A stretch of DNA of 52,428 nucleotides from Marine Group I thaumarchaeote SCGC AAA799-D11 (GTDB lineage: Archaea; Thermoproteota; Nitrososphaeria; Nitrososphaerales; Nitrosopumilaceae), in assembly GCA_000746765.1 (NCBI GenBank), contig JOSY01000016.1, forward strand, positions 1 to 52,428, in the 5' to 3' direction. The position numbers and the translations under genes were made by a program. This document shows, piece by piece, positions 23,687-32,060 of the stretch; within the stretch, counting starts at the first letter, position 1, and the number at the start of each line of letters is the position of its first letter. The notes beneath the pieces are model-generated. The model was not told the DNA's origin, searched no databases, and saw only the letters and a list, made by a program, of their open reading frames with translations.

Positions 23687-24826
23687 CTAATTCCCATTTG
23701 GTCTTTCTTGAAGAATAATTGAGATGTTTGTAGTTCTACCATCTCTTAAAACCTCTAGAATCATCTCATCTCCAACTGATTTTGCTCTCTGAAGATGAAT
23801 CAAAATATCATCAATTTTTCTTACTTCGACTCCATCTACTGATAAAATAATGTCTCCTCCCATTGGGTAATTTACTCCATCCACATCTATTGTTTTGTCT
23901 GAACCAATCAATCCTGCTTTTGATGCTGGACTGTCTTCTACTACTGTGACAACCAAAAAGCCTACTGCATCTGGAAGCTCTAACACTTTAGCCAAATCAG
24001 GATCTATGTCTCTTCCAGAAATTCCTATCCATGGATGCTTGTATTCTCCATCTTCAATTAATGTTGGAATTATTTTTGCGACTGTTTGTGATGGTATTGC
24101 AAATCCCACACCTGTGAATTCCCCTGTTGCTGATTGGATTGCTGTGTTGATTCCAACTATTTCTCCTCTCATATTCAATAATGGTCCACCTGAGTTTCCT
24201 GGGTTAATGGCTGCATCTGTTTGGATTACGTCTGGAATTGAATATCCTGAACCTGATGGAAGTAGTCGCCCCAACTGACTTACTATTCCTGATGTCATAG
24301 AGCCTGATAATCCAAATGGATTCCCTATTGCAGCTATTGGTTCTCCTACTTTGAGATTTGAAGAATCTCCAATGGACAATGGATGTAACAATGCTAAATC
24401 TGCATTTACTTTGATTACTGCAAGGTCTGTAAATTCATCTGTTCCAATAATTTCTGCATTATATGATCTACCGTCAAGAAATGTTACGACTACTTTTCTT
24501 GCATCATCAATAACATGTTCATTTGTAATGATGTGACCTTGTTTATCAAACACAAAACCTGAACCAACACCCCCTGTATCCGAAGTTTCTCCTCTTTGGA
24601 CATTAACTCTAACGACACCTGGTTCTGATTTTTCAAATATCTCAATTAATGATAAGTTTTTTGAATAAAGTGGAGTGGTTTCTCCTACTGTGCTTGGCCC
24701 ATGACCGTTACTTACTATGATGTCTGGTTTTACTGATTCAGGTGGTGAAATAAACAACACTGCAAAAATTACTATTGCAATTGCAGCCCCTATGGCTCCT
24801 CCTACAAATACTCCTGATTTGTCCAT
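23687..24826 (-). CDS. HtrA/DegP-type membrane-anchored serine protease
   Basis: The 379 residues comprise an N-terminal membrane anchor (about 8-27), a trypsin-like domain with the triad His104 (TNEHVID), Asp134 (FTDLAVI) and Ser212 (GNSGGPL), and one C-terminal PDZ domain (about 285-370, GGDIILSVDGVEVRKIDD). It acts on misfolded proteins outside the membrane. All catalytic residues are present. It lies 38 bp before the cofG start on the same strand. Confidence 0.94.
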   Translation of the reverse strand: MDKSGVFVGGAIGAAIAIVIFAVLFISPPESVKPDIIVSNGHGPSTVGETTPLYSKNLSLIEIFEKSEPGVVRVNVQRGETSDTGGVGSGFVFDKQGHIITNEHVIDDARKVVVTFLDGRSYNAEIIGTDEFTDLAVIKVNADLALLHPLSIGDSSNLKVGEPIAAIGNPFGLSGSMTSGIVSQLGRLLPSGSGYSIPDVIQTDAAINPGNSGGPLLNMRGEIVGINTAIQSATGEFTGVGFAIPSQTVAKIIPTLIEDGEYKHPWIGISGRDIDPDLAKVLELPDAVGFLVVTVVEDSPASKAGLIGSDKTIDVDGVNYPMGGDIILSVDGVEVRKIDDILIHLQRAKSVGDEMILEVLRDGRTTNISIILQERPNGN

Positions 24827-24864
24827 GAGATTTTTTATTTCTCATTTTGCATCTAAAAGGCTTG

Positions 24865-26073
24865 CTATACGCTAATCGAACTTTGAGAATGATCTTTCAT
24901 AGAATAACTTCTTCCTCTCCAAGTAACTGATGATGTTTTCTTTGCTTGGAGTAATCCACTCAAAAATCCTAAAACTACAACAAGACTTCCAAGTGGTGCA
25001 AATAGTGCATGAGTATATCTCAACTCTAATCCTATTTTGGCTTCAATTACTGCACCGATGTAAATCAATAACGATGCTGCAAATGCTGTTGCGCAAAGAA
25101 CCTTTGATGAAATTGTATCTGCTGGAAATGAAATTGATGCTACAAAAATTGGAAATGGCACAAAAAGTAAGAACAGCACCGCAAAGAAAATACCTATTGC
25201 AATTTTTCCGCTTTGAAGATATAAGGGAATCATTAATCTTTTTAGTGCATTCCAAAGTGTGACTTTGTCTCTTGCCCAAACTGCTTCGATGAGATGTTCT
25301 CCTCTTACCATCTTCATTTTGTGACCTGATTCTTTTACTTTTTTTCCAAGTGCCCCGTCTTCGATGATTTCATGTTTTACTCCTTCATGTGTTCCGACTT
25401 GTTCGTATGTCTTTTTCTTTAAAATGAAAAAACTACCAAAAAAGTAACCTGTTTTTTTTGAAGGATTGTTAACATTTAGTGCAGAAAATCGTGTGTGCAA
25501 AAATGTTGAAATCATTGGAAGCGTAATTTTTGTCCAAAAATCAAATGTCAACATTTTTGGAATGGTTGATAATGCATCTAGATCAAATGATATGAGATGT
25601 GATGCTGCAAGTGATATTACATTTTTTTTATGGGTTGTGTCTGCATCAGTAAATAGCAAAAGTTCTCCTGTTGCTTGTTTGTATCCTTCCATACATGCCC
25701 AATTTTTCCCCATCCATCCTTCTGGTTTTGGCCTAGCAGAAACATGAATGACTTTGGAATTTTCTTTAGCATACTCTGAAATTATTTTTCCAGTGGAATC
25801 TTCAGATGAATCATCAATTACGATGATTTCGTAATTTTCATAATCTTGATCAATTAATGAATCCAAACATTTCCCCAAAAACTCTTCCTCATTTCTTGCA
25901 GGAAGAATTACTGAAACTTTGGGAGATGTTTTTGCAGTATTTTCGAACTTATCTAGATATGGTGTTAATCTAAACGAGTCTATCATTGTTTTTATGAGAA
26001 ATATCCAAGCCCCGCATATGCCAATTAAAATTGCTGAAAATGAATAATTAAAAACATCAAATGCTAAGTCCAT
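24865..26073 (-). CDS. Membrane-bound family 2 glycosyltransferase
   Basis: A 402-residue GT2 enzyme. One N-terminal membrane helix precedes the GT-A domain (VSVILPARNEEEFLGKCLDS and IIVIDDSSEDSTGKI; metal-binding LLFTDADTTH), and three or more C-terminal helices follow (about 285-380). The order resembles CrtQ-like or hopene-type transferases acting on lipid or carotenoid acceptors. It lies 3 bp after the SRPBCC gene stop and is cotranscribed with it. The substrate is unknown. Confidence 0.9.
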   Translation of the reverse strand: MDLAFDVFNYSFSAILIGICGAWIFLIKTMIDSFRLTPYLDKFENTAKTSPKVSVILPARNEEEFLGKCLDSLIDQDYENYEIIVIDDSSEDSTGKIISEYAKENSKVIHVSARPKPEGWMGKNWACMEGYKQATGELLLFTDADTTHKKNVISLAASHLISFDLDALSTIPKMLTFDFWTKITLPMISTFLHTRFSALNVNNPSKKTGYFFGSFFILKKKTYEQVGTHEGVKHEIIEDGALGKKVKESGHKMKMVRGEHLIEAVWARDKVTLWNALKRLMIPLYLQSGKIAIGIFFAVLFLLFVPFPIFVASISFPADTISSKVLCATAFAASLLIYIGAVIEAKIGLELRYTHALFAPLGSLVVVLGFLSGLLQAKKTSSVTWRGRSYSMKDHSQSSISV

Positions 26074-26076
26074 AAA

Positions 26077-26493
26077 CTATCTCTCTATTTCATTTTTAAT
26101 GCTGTTCATGGCTTGCTCTGTACCACTTTTGATATGTTTTTTTATCATTCCAGTAAACATTCCCATCATTCCTGTTAGTTTGATGTCCCATGTTGTTTGA
26201 AGTGTAGTAGTATCTCCTTTTGGAATTAGAGATACAATTTTTTCACCATTAATGATCCCTTTAGTGAACTTTGCATGAATTCTTTCTTTTGGTACTAACG
26301 TAACTTCTTGCATACATTTTTGATCTCTAAATGCAATTGTTATTTCTCTATTAATGATATTGTCATTTTTTGATATGTTTTTTACTTCTTTTGTCCCCTT
26401 CCAAAACTTTGGCTCATTATCTATGTCTGAAACAATTTCCCAAACTTTTTCTGCTGGGGCCTTAATCTGTACTTTAACTTCAATTGTAGCCAT
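26077..26493 (-). CDS. SRPBCC (START-like) domain protein
   Basis: The start is at 26493 (MATIEVKVQIKAPAEKVWEI), the usual first strand and helix of the polyketide-cyclase/SRPBCC fold; the frame is open further upstream but those residues do not fit. The remaining strands (EVTLVPKERIHAKFTKG, TTTLQTTWDIKLTG) and the C-terminal helix complete a 138-residue ligand-binding cavity. The ligand is unknown; the downstream GT2 hints at a lipid or isoprenoid. Confidence 0.8.
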   Translation of the reverse strand: MATIEVKVQIKAPAEKVWEIVSDIDNEPKFWKGTKEVKNISKNDNIINREITIAFRDQKCMQEVTLVPKERIHAKFTKGIINGEKIVSLIPKGDTTTLQTTWDIKLTGMMGMFTGMIKKHIKSGTEQAMNSIKNEIER

Positions 26494-26648
26494 GACCTGC
26501 AGTAAATGGTTCCGCATTAAATATATTAGATTCCAACTCTGTTGTAAATAGACTGTGATGGGCAACATGCCTAAAATCCAGAACAGTAACTCCAGTTCTA
26601 ATGGCATTTGCCATTCTTCCGTCACAGTCAATTAATCTTTGAAAGAAA

Positions 26649-26864
26649 ATGAAACCCTCGAAATACATGCCAAAAATAGGAACCTTTGATGGTGTAGGCT
26701 TTTGGAAAAATGCGTATGCACATCAACGTGGAAAATTATTGAAAAAAGTTAATGTTCCTGAGGATCAAATTATTGATCTAGTCAACAAAAAGTACTTGGA
26801 ACTTCCTGCACCACTACGATATGAAATTGAAACTAGTGGTGTCGATAAAAAAGATTTACAGTAA
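26649..26864 (+). CDS. Small hypothetical protein, 71 residues
   Basis: A short soluble protein: MPKIGTFDGVGFWKNAYAHQ, a basic helix RGKLLKKVNVPEDQIIDLV, then LELPAPLRYEIETSGV. A TATA-like element near 26630 makes the inner ATG at 26667 equally likely as start. It precedes the CsaA-like gene by 38 bp on the same strand. No family is recognised. Confidence 0.6.
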   Translation: MKPSKYMPKIGTFDGVGFWKNAYAHQRGKLLKKVNVPEDQIIDLVNKKYLELPAPLRYEIETSGVDKKDLQ

Positions 26865-26902
26865 TTCGAAATTCATTTAACAGGTAAAATTAGTGTCATT
26901 TC

Positions 26903-27232
26903 ATGTCAAACATTTCGTATGATGATTTTGCAAAACTCGATATTCGAGTTGCAAAAATTATTGCAACAGAACCTATTGAAGGAAAATCCAGAATCATCAA
27001 AGGTAAAATTGATTTAGGAAACGATGATCAACGTGATGTCATTATTGGCGGTGCACAGTATTTTCAACCTGAAGATATTGTTGGAAAGACTGTGATTGTT
27101 CTTGCAAACTTAGAACCAAAAAAAATGGCGGGAGTAGAATCTAATGCAATGCTTTTAGCTGCAGATGTTGATGATAAGCCATTTTGGTTGACAGTGGAAG
27201 AAGACGTTCCACTTGGAAGTCCTATTAAATAA
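26903..27232 (+). CDS. CsaA-like tRNA-binding domain protein
   Basis: A 109-residue OB-fold of the EMAP/Trbp111/CsaA type: YDDFAKLDIRVAKIIATEPI, DVIIGGAQYFQPEDIVGKTV, ANLEPKKMAGVESNAMLLAA and the C-terminal EEDVPLGSPI. Such domains bind the tRNA elbow or occur at the C-terminus of methionyl-tRNA synthetase. Here it is a free-standing protein. Confidence 0.9.
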   Translation: MSNISYDDFAKLDIRVAKIIATEPIEGKSRIIKGKIDLGNDDQRDVIIGGAQYFQPEDIVGKTVIVLANLEPKKMAGVESNAMLLAADVDDKPFWLTVEEDVPLGSPIK

Positions 27233-27234
27233 TT

Positions 27235-27324
27235 TTAGAAAGGGAGCCAAGCCATCTCCCCTTCATCCAGTTTTTCAAGTAGATTCTTTGGGAACCATGT
27301 TTTTCTGAATTGGATGATTATCAT
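27235..27324 (-). CDS. Possible microprotein, 29 residues
   Basis: An ATG at 27324 gives MIIIQFRKTWFPKNLLEKLD and a short end to TAA at 27235. It is too short to be certain. The aromatic/basic pattern is protein-like, and its start sits inside an ATGAT-T-ATCAT palindrome. It could be an unannotated gene or chance. Confidence 0.25.
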   Translation of the reverse strand: MIIIQFRKTWFPKNLLEKLDEGEMAWLPF

Positions 27325-27392
27325 TGTAAAATTTGTATAAAAATCTGATTGTCTTTATAACTAAATGTTTAGAAAATTAATGAAAATATATT

Positions 27393-27416
27393 TGATTTAT
27401 GACTAGTCATAAATCA
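27393..27416. promoter_or_regulatory. 24-bp perfect palindrome over the TBP stop codon
   Basis: TGATTTATGACT joined directly to its reverse complement AGTCATAAATCA, with no spacer. The TBP stop codon (27405-27403) lies at its centre. It may form a hairpin at the mRNA 3' end or bind a dimeric protein. There is no T tract typical of an intrinsic terminator on the TBP strand beyond scattered Ts. Confidence 0.6.
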
Positions 27417-27963
27417 TTAGATCTTTTTCTTCTAGTAATGCATGCAAGTTGTTTACAGATCTGTAAACATCTGGTTCTTTCTTTGCTCCTGTACAGACAA
27501 GTTTTCCTGAGGAAAATAACAAAATGACTGTTTTAGGATCTAGCATTCTGTGAATAAGTCCTGGAAATTGTTCTGGTTCGTACATGCTCCTTGGCAATGT
27601 TCTTGCAGCTTGCTCTAAGTGAATTTTTCCACCAAGATTAATTGATGCAACAATATTTTGGATTTCTACAACTGCATCTTTCTTGACTTTGATTCCTCCT
27701 TTTCGAAGTTTTTGAACAACTGTCTTTACTGCTTTTCTTGCCATCTCTTCTGATTTAGAACCAGTACACACCATTTTACCTGACGTGAAAATTAATGTTG
27801 CAGTTTTTGGACTCTTCAATCTGAAAACTAATCCTGGAAATTGATCAGGATGATATTCTACATCCGGAAACGTTCTTGTAATTTCATTCAAGTCCATCTT
27901 TTGTTCAACAGATGCTGAAGCTACTACATTTTCCACACTTACAATAGGTTTGGTTTGTGGCAT
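27403..27963 (-). CDS. tbp: TATA-box-binding protein (TBP)
   Basis: A 186-residue general transcription factor made of two direct repeats forming the DNA saddle. Repeat 1 contains YHPDQFPGLVFRL and SGKMVCTGSK, and repeat 2 YEPEQFPGLIHRM and SGKLVCTGAK. It recruits TFB and RNA polymerase to promoters. Normal length, with a short N-terminal tail (MPQTKPIVSVENVVASASV). AT-rich DNA upstream at 27964-28020 probably contains its promoter. Confidence 0.97.
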   Translation of the reverse strand: MPQTKPIVSVENVVASASVEQKMDLNEITRTFPDVEYHPDQFPGLVFRLKSPKTATLIFTSGKMVCTGSKSEEMARKAVKTVVQKLRKGGIKVKKDAVVEIQNIVASINLGGKIHLEQAARTLPRSMYEPEQFPGLIHRMLDPKTVILLFSSGKLVCTGAKKEPDVYRSVNNLHALLEEKDLMIYD

Positions 27964-28099
27964 ATTCGATTTTTTTGTATTTTAACTATAATAAAAGCAC
28001 TCGCCATATTTTTTCGCATCAATAGGCATTTTACGTAATTTTTTGGTATATTTTGTATAGACGAATGGTTTAATTGAGATCTGACGATCGGGGAATTTA

Positions 28100-29221
28100 G
28101 TGGATTTTACAAATTTTGACATTGATCAGTTGTTTGGGATGAAAGACGATACCAATCCTCTAATGATGCTAATTTGGATTCTACCCATTGTAATCTTCAT
28201 CTTTTATGGACAACGAATTCAACTTTTTGTTACATCTGGTGAAATCAAAAAAGGAATTAAAAAACTTGATGGATTCAGAGAAGAATCAAGAAATGAACTA
28301 ATCACCTACATCAACAAACATCTAAACCCAAAAAAAGATCCTGAAAAAAGAATTGATCAATTCTTAGATTATTTTACTATAATGCCAGTTGATATGGATC
28401 CAAACGGTATTGTTGAGAAAGTACAGCATACTGTTAGGTCAAGAGAAGATTATACTAGAGAACATGTAAAATCACTTTTTTCAGAAATTAATGATGTTGA
28501 ATTATCCAAAGTCCAAACTTTGCTCGAAATCGCATCTTCACTACAAATGATTCACAAAATTATCAATCACATGTTTTTAACTGCAAAAAAACAAAACAAC
28601 TATCCTTTAATTTTGCCACTACAAATGATTCTTCCTTTTATAATGGAGCAAGCAGAAGCAATGAAAGATGCAATTCCAGTATTTAAAACAGGACAACCTG
28701 TAGGTGATGGAATTGGCCCAATGGTTGTTGGAAAAATGATGTTAAATAGTCCTAAAGAAGTAATCTCATTTCAAACCGCACTTGCAAAAATTGAATTTGA
28801 AAATAGAAATCTGTTTTTATTAAAAGCAGAAGGTCCTGGCTCTACTGTTGGCAGACCTGCTGATGCATTACAATCAATTGTCTCTGAAAATAAAATTGAT
28901 GCAGTAATCATGATTGATGCTGCATTAAAAATGGAAGGTGAAGATTCTGCATCTGTTGCACGCGGATTTGGTGCTGCTATTGGTGGTATTGGAACTGATA
29001 AATTCCACATTGAGGCAGTTGCAACTGAAAACCAAATTCCAATATTTTCTATTGTAATAAAACAATCAGTAAAAGAAGCCATTACTTTGATGACCAAAGA
29101 AATTGCAGACCAAGCTGATGATGTGCGCTCACAAGTCTATGAAATGATTAAAGAAAATACCAAAGAAGGCCAATCTGTAGTTGTTATTGGAGTTGGAAAC
29201 ACTGTGGGGGTGCCTCAATAA
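28100..29221 (+). CDS. DUF1512-like membrane-anchored protein
   Basis: A GTG start gives 373 residues. One membrane helix near the N-terminus (MMLIWILPIVIFIFYG) is followed by a large soluble domain. Segments KKLDGFREESRNELITYINK, FLDYFTIMPVDMDPNGIV and GVGNTVGVP at the end match the archaeal DUF1512 family. The middle has VIMIDAALKMEGEDSASVA and a Gly-rich AIGGIGTDKFHIE. Its function is not established. It overlaps by one base the zinc-ribbon gene that follows (TAATG). Confidence 0.85.
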   Translation: MDFTNFDIDQLFGMKDDTNPLMMLIWILPIVIFIFYGQRIQLFVTSGEIKKGIKKLDGFREESRNELITYINKHLNPKKDPEKRIDQFLDYFTIMPVDMDPNGIVEKVQHTVRSREDYTREHVKSLFSEINDVELSKVQTLLEIASSLQMIHKIINHMFLTAKKQNNYPLILPLQMILPFIMEQAEAMKDAIPVFKTGQPVGDGIGPMVVGKMMLNSPKEVISFQTALAKIEFENRNLFLLKAEGPGSTVGRPADALQSIVSENKIDAVIMIDAALKMEGEDSASVARGFGAAIGGIGTDKFHIEAVATENQIPIFSIVIKQSVKEAITLMTKEIADQADDVRSQVYEMIKENTKEGQSVVVIGVGNTVGVPQ

Positions 29222-29400
29222 TGTTTTCAAAAGAAAAGATTACTGTTGCCTATACTATAGAAAAATGTGAAAAATGTGGAATGCAAAAGAAAAGAAAGTT
29301 TTCTGAAGGTGATGTTTTGTTTGCAGAAATATCAAAATGTAATTCCTGTGATGGGGTGACTGTGATTGATAAAATCTTTGGAGAAACTATAGAACAGTAA
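29221..29400 (+). CDS. Small zinc-ribbon protein, 59 residues
   Basis: The ATG shares its A with the stop of the previous gene. The protein has two CxxC knuckles: Cys16-x2-Cys19 (KCEKCGM) and Cys40-x2-Cys43 (KCNSCDG), a classical zinc ribbon. The overlap shows cotranslation with the DUF1512-like gene. It ends 1 bp before the convergent methionine aminopeptidase stop. Function is unknown. Confidence 0.7.
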   Translation: MFSKEKITVAYTIEKCEKCGMQKKRKFSEGDVLFAEISKCNSCDGVTVIDKIFGETIEQ

Positions 29401-29401
29401 C

Positions 29402-30295
29402 TTATGCCTTTGTGGTTACTGTCACTCCATTCTCTGTTGGAATGAATGTGTGCTCTGCTTGTGCTACTCTTTGTTCATTCACTTCAATTAGAACTGGATA
29501 TGCTTGTACTGCTTTTTTCTTTATCAAAATATTCAACAAATCTCTTGCTTCTTTTTCCTCTCTGTCTTTTGTAATCCATCTTAATGCAAATGGTAACATG
29601 TTAAAGTTCTCCCAGATAAAATCAAGTAGTTTATCTGCTTCAGGATCTTTTGTTTTCTTTCTAGAGTTTATCGCAAAAATATTTTTGATTTGTCCATTTC
29701 TGACAAATCCTCCTCCCTCTGATGTTGTTACAAAGGGCTCACATGCATATGCTGAATTTTCTGAAAGTGAGAATCCTCCAATTGACCAAATATTTGGGAT
29801 GGATTTTCCAGCGTGTATTGTGTATTGCTCCAAAGAGTGACCACTAAGATTTGCAATTGGTTTGTATCCTAATTGTTTTATTGTAGTTTCTATGGTTCTT
29901 CCAATATCACTTGCTTTTACTCCTGCTTTGATCATTGACATAGCATTTGCTAATCCTTCCTCAGCTGCTTGTACTAGTCCGTCGTATTGTGGATCATAGC
30001 ATACTGTTACAGCTGTATCTGCAATGTACCCGTTAATCTGTGCGCCAAGATCAATTTTTACCAAATCTGTGTCTTTAATCGTAATTGGATCATTTGGTTC
30101 TGCAGTATAATGAGCTGCCACTTCATTGATACTTGTATTAACTGGAAATGCGCATTTTGCACCACGTTTTTTAATTTCATCTTCTACCCATTCACAAATT
30201 TCATAGACTGTTTTTCCAATCCAATCTTTAACTCTGACCATCTCTCTTACTTCTGATGCAATTTTTCCTGCTTTGATGTAGTCTTCTGTTTGCAC
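29402..30295 (-). CDS. map: Methionine aminopeptidase, type II
   Basis: A 297-residue enzyme that removes the initiator methionine. Metal ligands are in VKIDLGAQINGYIADTAV (two Asp), GHSLEQYTIHAG (His), the FVTTSEGGGFV region (Glu) and AEHTFIPT (Glu). The helical insert (KLLDFIWENFNMLPFALRW) is the type II hallmark. It is the last clear core gene before the accessory region; its promoter shares 30296-30360 with the left recombinase gene. Confidence 0.95.
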   Translation of the reverse strand: MQTEDYIKAGKIASEVREMVRVKDWIGKTVYEICEWVEDEIKKRGAKCAFPVNTSINEVAAHYTAEPNDPITIKDTDLVKIDLGAQINGYIADTAVTVCYDPQYDGLVQAAEEGLANAMSMIKAGVKASDIGRTIETTIKQLGYKPIANLSGHSLEQYTIHAGKSIPNIWSIGGFSLSENSAYACEPFVTTSEGGGFVRNGQIKNIFAINSRKKTKDPEADKLLDFIWENFNMLPFALRWITKDREEKEARDLLNILIKKKAVQAYPVLIEVNEQRVAQAEHTFIPTENGVTVTTKA

Positions 30296-30360
30296 ATTTT
30301 TGCTGCCTTGTGTGCCTTTAAAATGATTATCTGTTAAAACTATGAAATTTTACACTTGAA

Positions 30361-30394
30361 CGTTTCTTATTACTATTAGTTGTATACTATAGGT
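30361..30394 (+). promoter_or_regulatory. Upstream element shared with the right recombinase
   Basis: The 34 bp before the recombinase ATG start CGTTTCTTATTACTATTAG. The matching element before the right recombinase (49313 to 49279) starts CGTCTCTTATAACCATAAG: 15 of 19 positions agree, at 34 versus 35 bp from the start. It may be a promoter/operator or part of an attachment site. Confidence 0.45.
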
Positions 30395-31540
30395 ATGTCC
30401 TATGTGTCTGATACCACCACAAGAGAGGAATTTCTTGCTGAAAGAAACACCCGAAGTAGGCAAGTGGCTCAAGTTGCCCTGCATCAGTTTGATATTTTTT
30501 GTAATGCTCTATACGATAAAGATGGGGATGTTTTAATCCAAGACATCAAATCTACTGGGATTTTTGAGAAATCCTATACCCTATTGAATCAATTTAGCAT
30601 GTGGTTATCTGAAGACCATCTTGATATCTCTGTCCCAATGGGTAAATCATCAAGACCTATGACAAAAAGAATGCCTAGAACTATCTACAGTTACTTGGTC
30701 GTTTTAAAGTCATACTTTGAAGAATTTGGAGGAATTGAAATTAATGATAGGCGATTCAAAAAAAGAGTCAAAGTTCCAAAGAAAATCACAATTGAATTAG
30801 AACCATTTACTCATGAAGAGATTCGACTAATTTGTGATATTGCTAGTTCTGATAGAAAGACTCTCTATATGACTCTCAAGGATTCTGGAATGCGAGTTGG
30901 AGAAGCAATACAACTAGTAAAGTCTGATATTGATACTGGCAAGAACCCCATTGAAATCAAAATCAGAGCAGAAACAACAAAGACCAAACAAGCAAGAACT
31001 ACATTTGTTACTTCTGAGACTAGTCATATGTTAGTCAATAGACTACATCAAATCAATGATACTGATTTTGTCTTTGCAACAAACAGTGATCCAATCAAAG
31101 CAGTAAGAAATGAAACTTTGATGTTCAAGTATTATCGAGAAAAAGCAGGATTGACTGAAAAGTATTCTCATAATGGCAGACACAAGAAAAACATTCATTC
31201 ATTTCGTGCATTTGCATGCACTCAAGTAGCAGAAGTCCATGGTGAAGAATTTGCTCATGGATACATTGGACATACAAAATACTTGCCAATGTACATTAGA
31301 CGAAAAGAAAAACTACCTCAAATGTTCAAACAATGTGAGAATAAACTCATGATCTATGAGAGAATTGAGGTAGTTGACCAAGATGAACGGGTAAGGCAAT
31401 TAGAAGAAAAACAAGAAAAATCTAGAATAGATATGATTGCACTAGCAAACATCATGACTCAGTTAGCAGATATTAGAGCGGATAATGCACGAAAAGATTT
31501 AGAGATAAAACAATTACAAAACATGCTTGAGAATAGATAA
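30395..31540 (+). CDS. Tyrosine recombinase/integrase (left copy)
   Basis: A 381-residue phage-type integrase. Catalytic residues: Arg in DSGMRVGEAIQ, HSFR-box (IHSFRAFACTQV), YIGH, and Tyr in PMYIRRKE. The first ~120 residues form the core-binding domain, and the end is a coiled coil with DIRADNARKDLEIKQL. The start is set at MSYVSD because the right paralogue starts MSYIDN; an ATG five codons upstream (30380) is open. It opens the accessory region and points into it. Its pair at 48094-49278 points back. Confidence 0.9.
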   Translation: MSYVSDTTTREEFLAERNTRSRQVAQVALHQFDIFCNALYDKDGDVLIQDIKSTGIFEKSYTLLNQFSMWLSEDHLDISVPMGKSSRPMTKRMPRTIYSYLVVLKSYFEEFGGIEINDRRFKKRVKVPKKITIELEPFTHEEIRLICDIASSDRKTLYMTLKDSGMRVGEAIQLVKSDIDTGKNPIEIKIRAETTKTKQARTTFVTSETSHMLVNRLHQINDTDFVFATNSDPIKAVRNETLMFKYYREKAGLTEKYSHNGRHKKNIHSFRAFACTQVAEVHGEEFAHGYIGHTKYLPMYIRRKEKLPQMFKQCENKLMIYERIEVVDQDERVRQLEEKQEKSRIDMIALANIMTQLADIRADNARKDLEIKQLQNMLENR

Positions 31541-31618
31541 TTGTCTTAAACTGCCTCAATATCTTAAATCTCAAACGTTTCCCAAAAAAAGCTAAATATC
31601 TTGTCTGTGTTGTAATAC

Positions 31619-31869
31619 TAAATGGAAATTAATGGAAATGATATTCCTCACATGCGAGGAAGACCAACAAAAAAAGACCAACAAAAAATTCAAGAAATCA
31701 TAGAATGTTATTTTGGAATAGATAAAACATATGAAGAAATTGCAATTGAAACCGGATTCAATATCAAAACCATTTGTAGATATCTTAATCCTCTGTATGA
31801 GGAACATCGAGAAAGAATGTGTGAAGAAATTCTTTCCAGGCACAGAAATTAAATGGAATTAAATGGAAA
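31619..31869. repeat. 20-bp near-identical repeats bracketing the small HTH gene
   Basis: TAAATGGAAATTAATGGAAA at 31619-31638 contains the gene's start codon. TAAATGGAATTAAATGGAAA at 31850-31869 contains its stop codon followed at once by a new ATG. The two agree at 18 of 20 positions. After the second copy the frame reads MELNGKY and stops, close to the gene's own MEINGND start, as if a tandem copy had been truncated. Confidence 0.6.
31622..31852 (+). CDS. Small helix-turn-helix protein
   Basis: A 76-residue DNA-binding protein: a basic start (MRGRPTKKDQQKIQEII), then TYEEIAIETGFNIKTICRYL, which matches a resolvase/Hin-like or AsnC-like helix-turn-helix, and a Glu/Arg-rich tail. It lies 82 bp after the left recombinase on the same strand and may regulate it or act as an excision accessory. 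An inner ATG at 31652 (MRGRP) is possible, but the repeat structure favours 31622. Confidence 0.65.
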   Translation: MEINGNDIPHMRGRPTKKDQQKIQEIIECYFGIDKTYEEIAIETGFNIKTICRYLNPLYEEHRERMCEEILSRHRN

Positions 31870-32060
31870 ATACTAGAGGATACTAGACATTTTTTGTAGT
31901 TTTCAGGCTAGAAATATTGTACATTATTGTACATTTTTGGCAGAAAAAGTGTCATTTTAGGCATGAGTTTTGGCAGTATTTGTGCAGGAAAACTGTAGAT
32001 TTAGGCGTGAAATCTTGCGTAATTTCATAAACATGTCACTATATTGAAGGTTGAGATAAA

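Noticed and set aside
27235-27324. Treating the 29-residue frame as a firm gene
   Set aside because: Length and lack of motif leave it near chance; reported only with low confidence.
30380-30394. Earlier ATG as start of the left recombinase
   Set aside because: The right paralogue aligns from MSYIDN, matching MSYVSD at 30395; the five extra residues have no counterpart.
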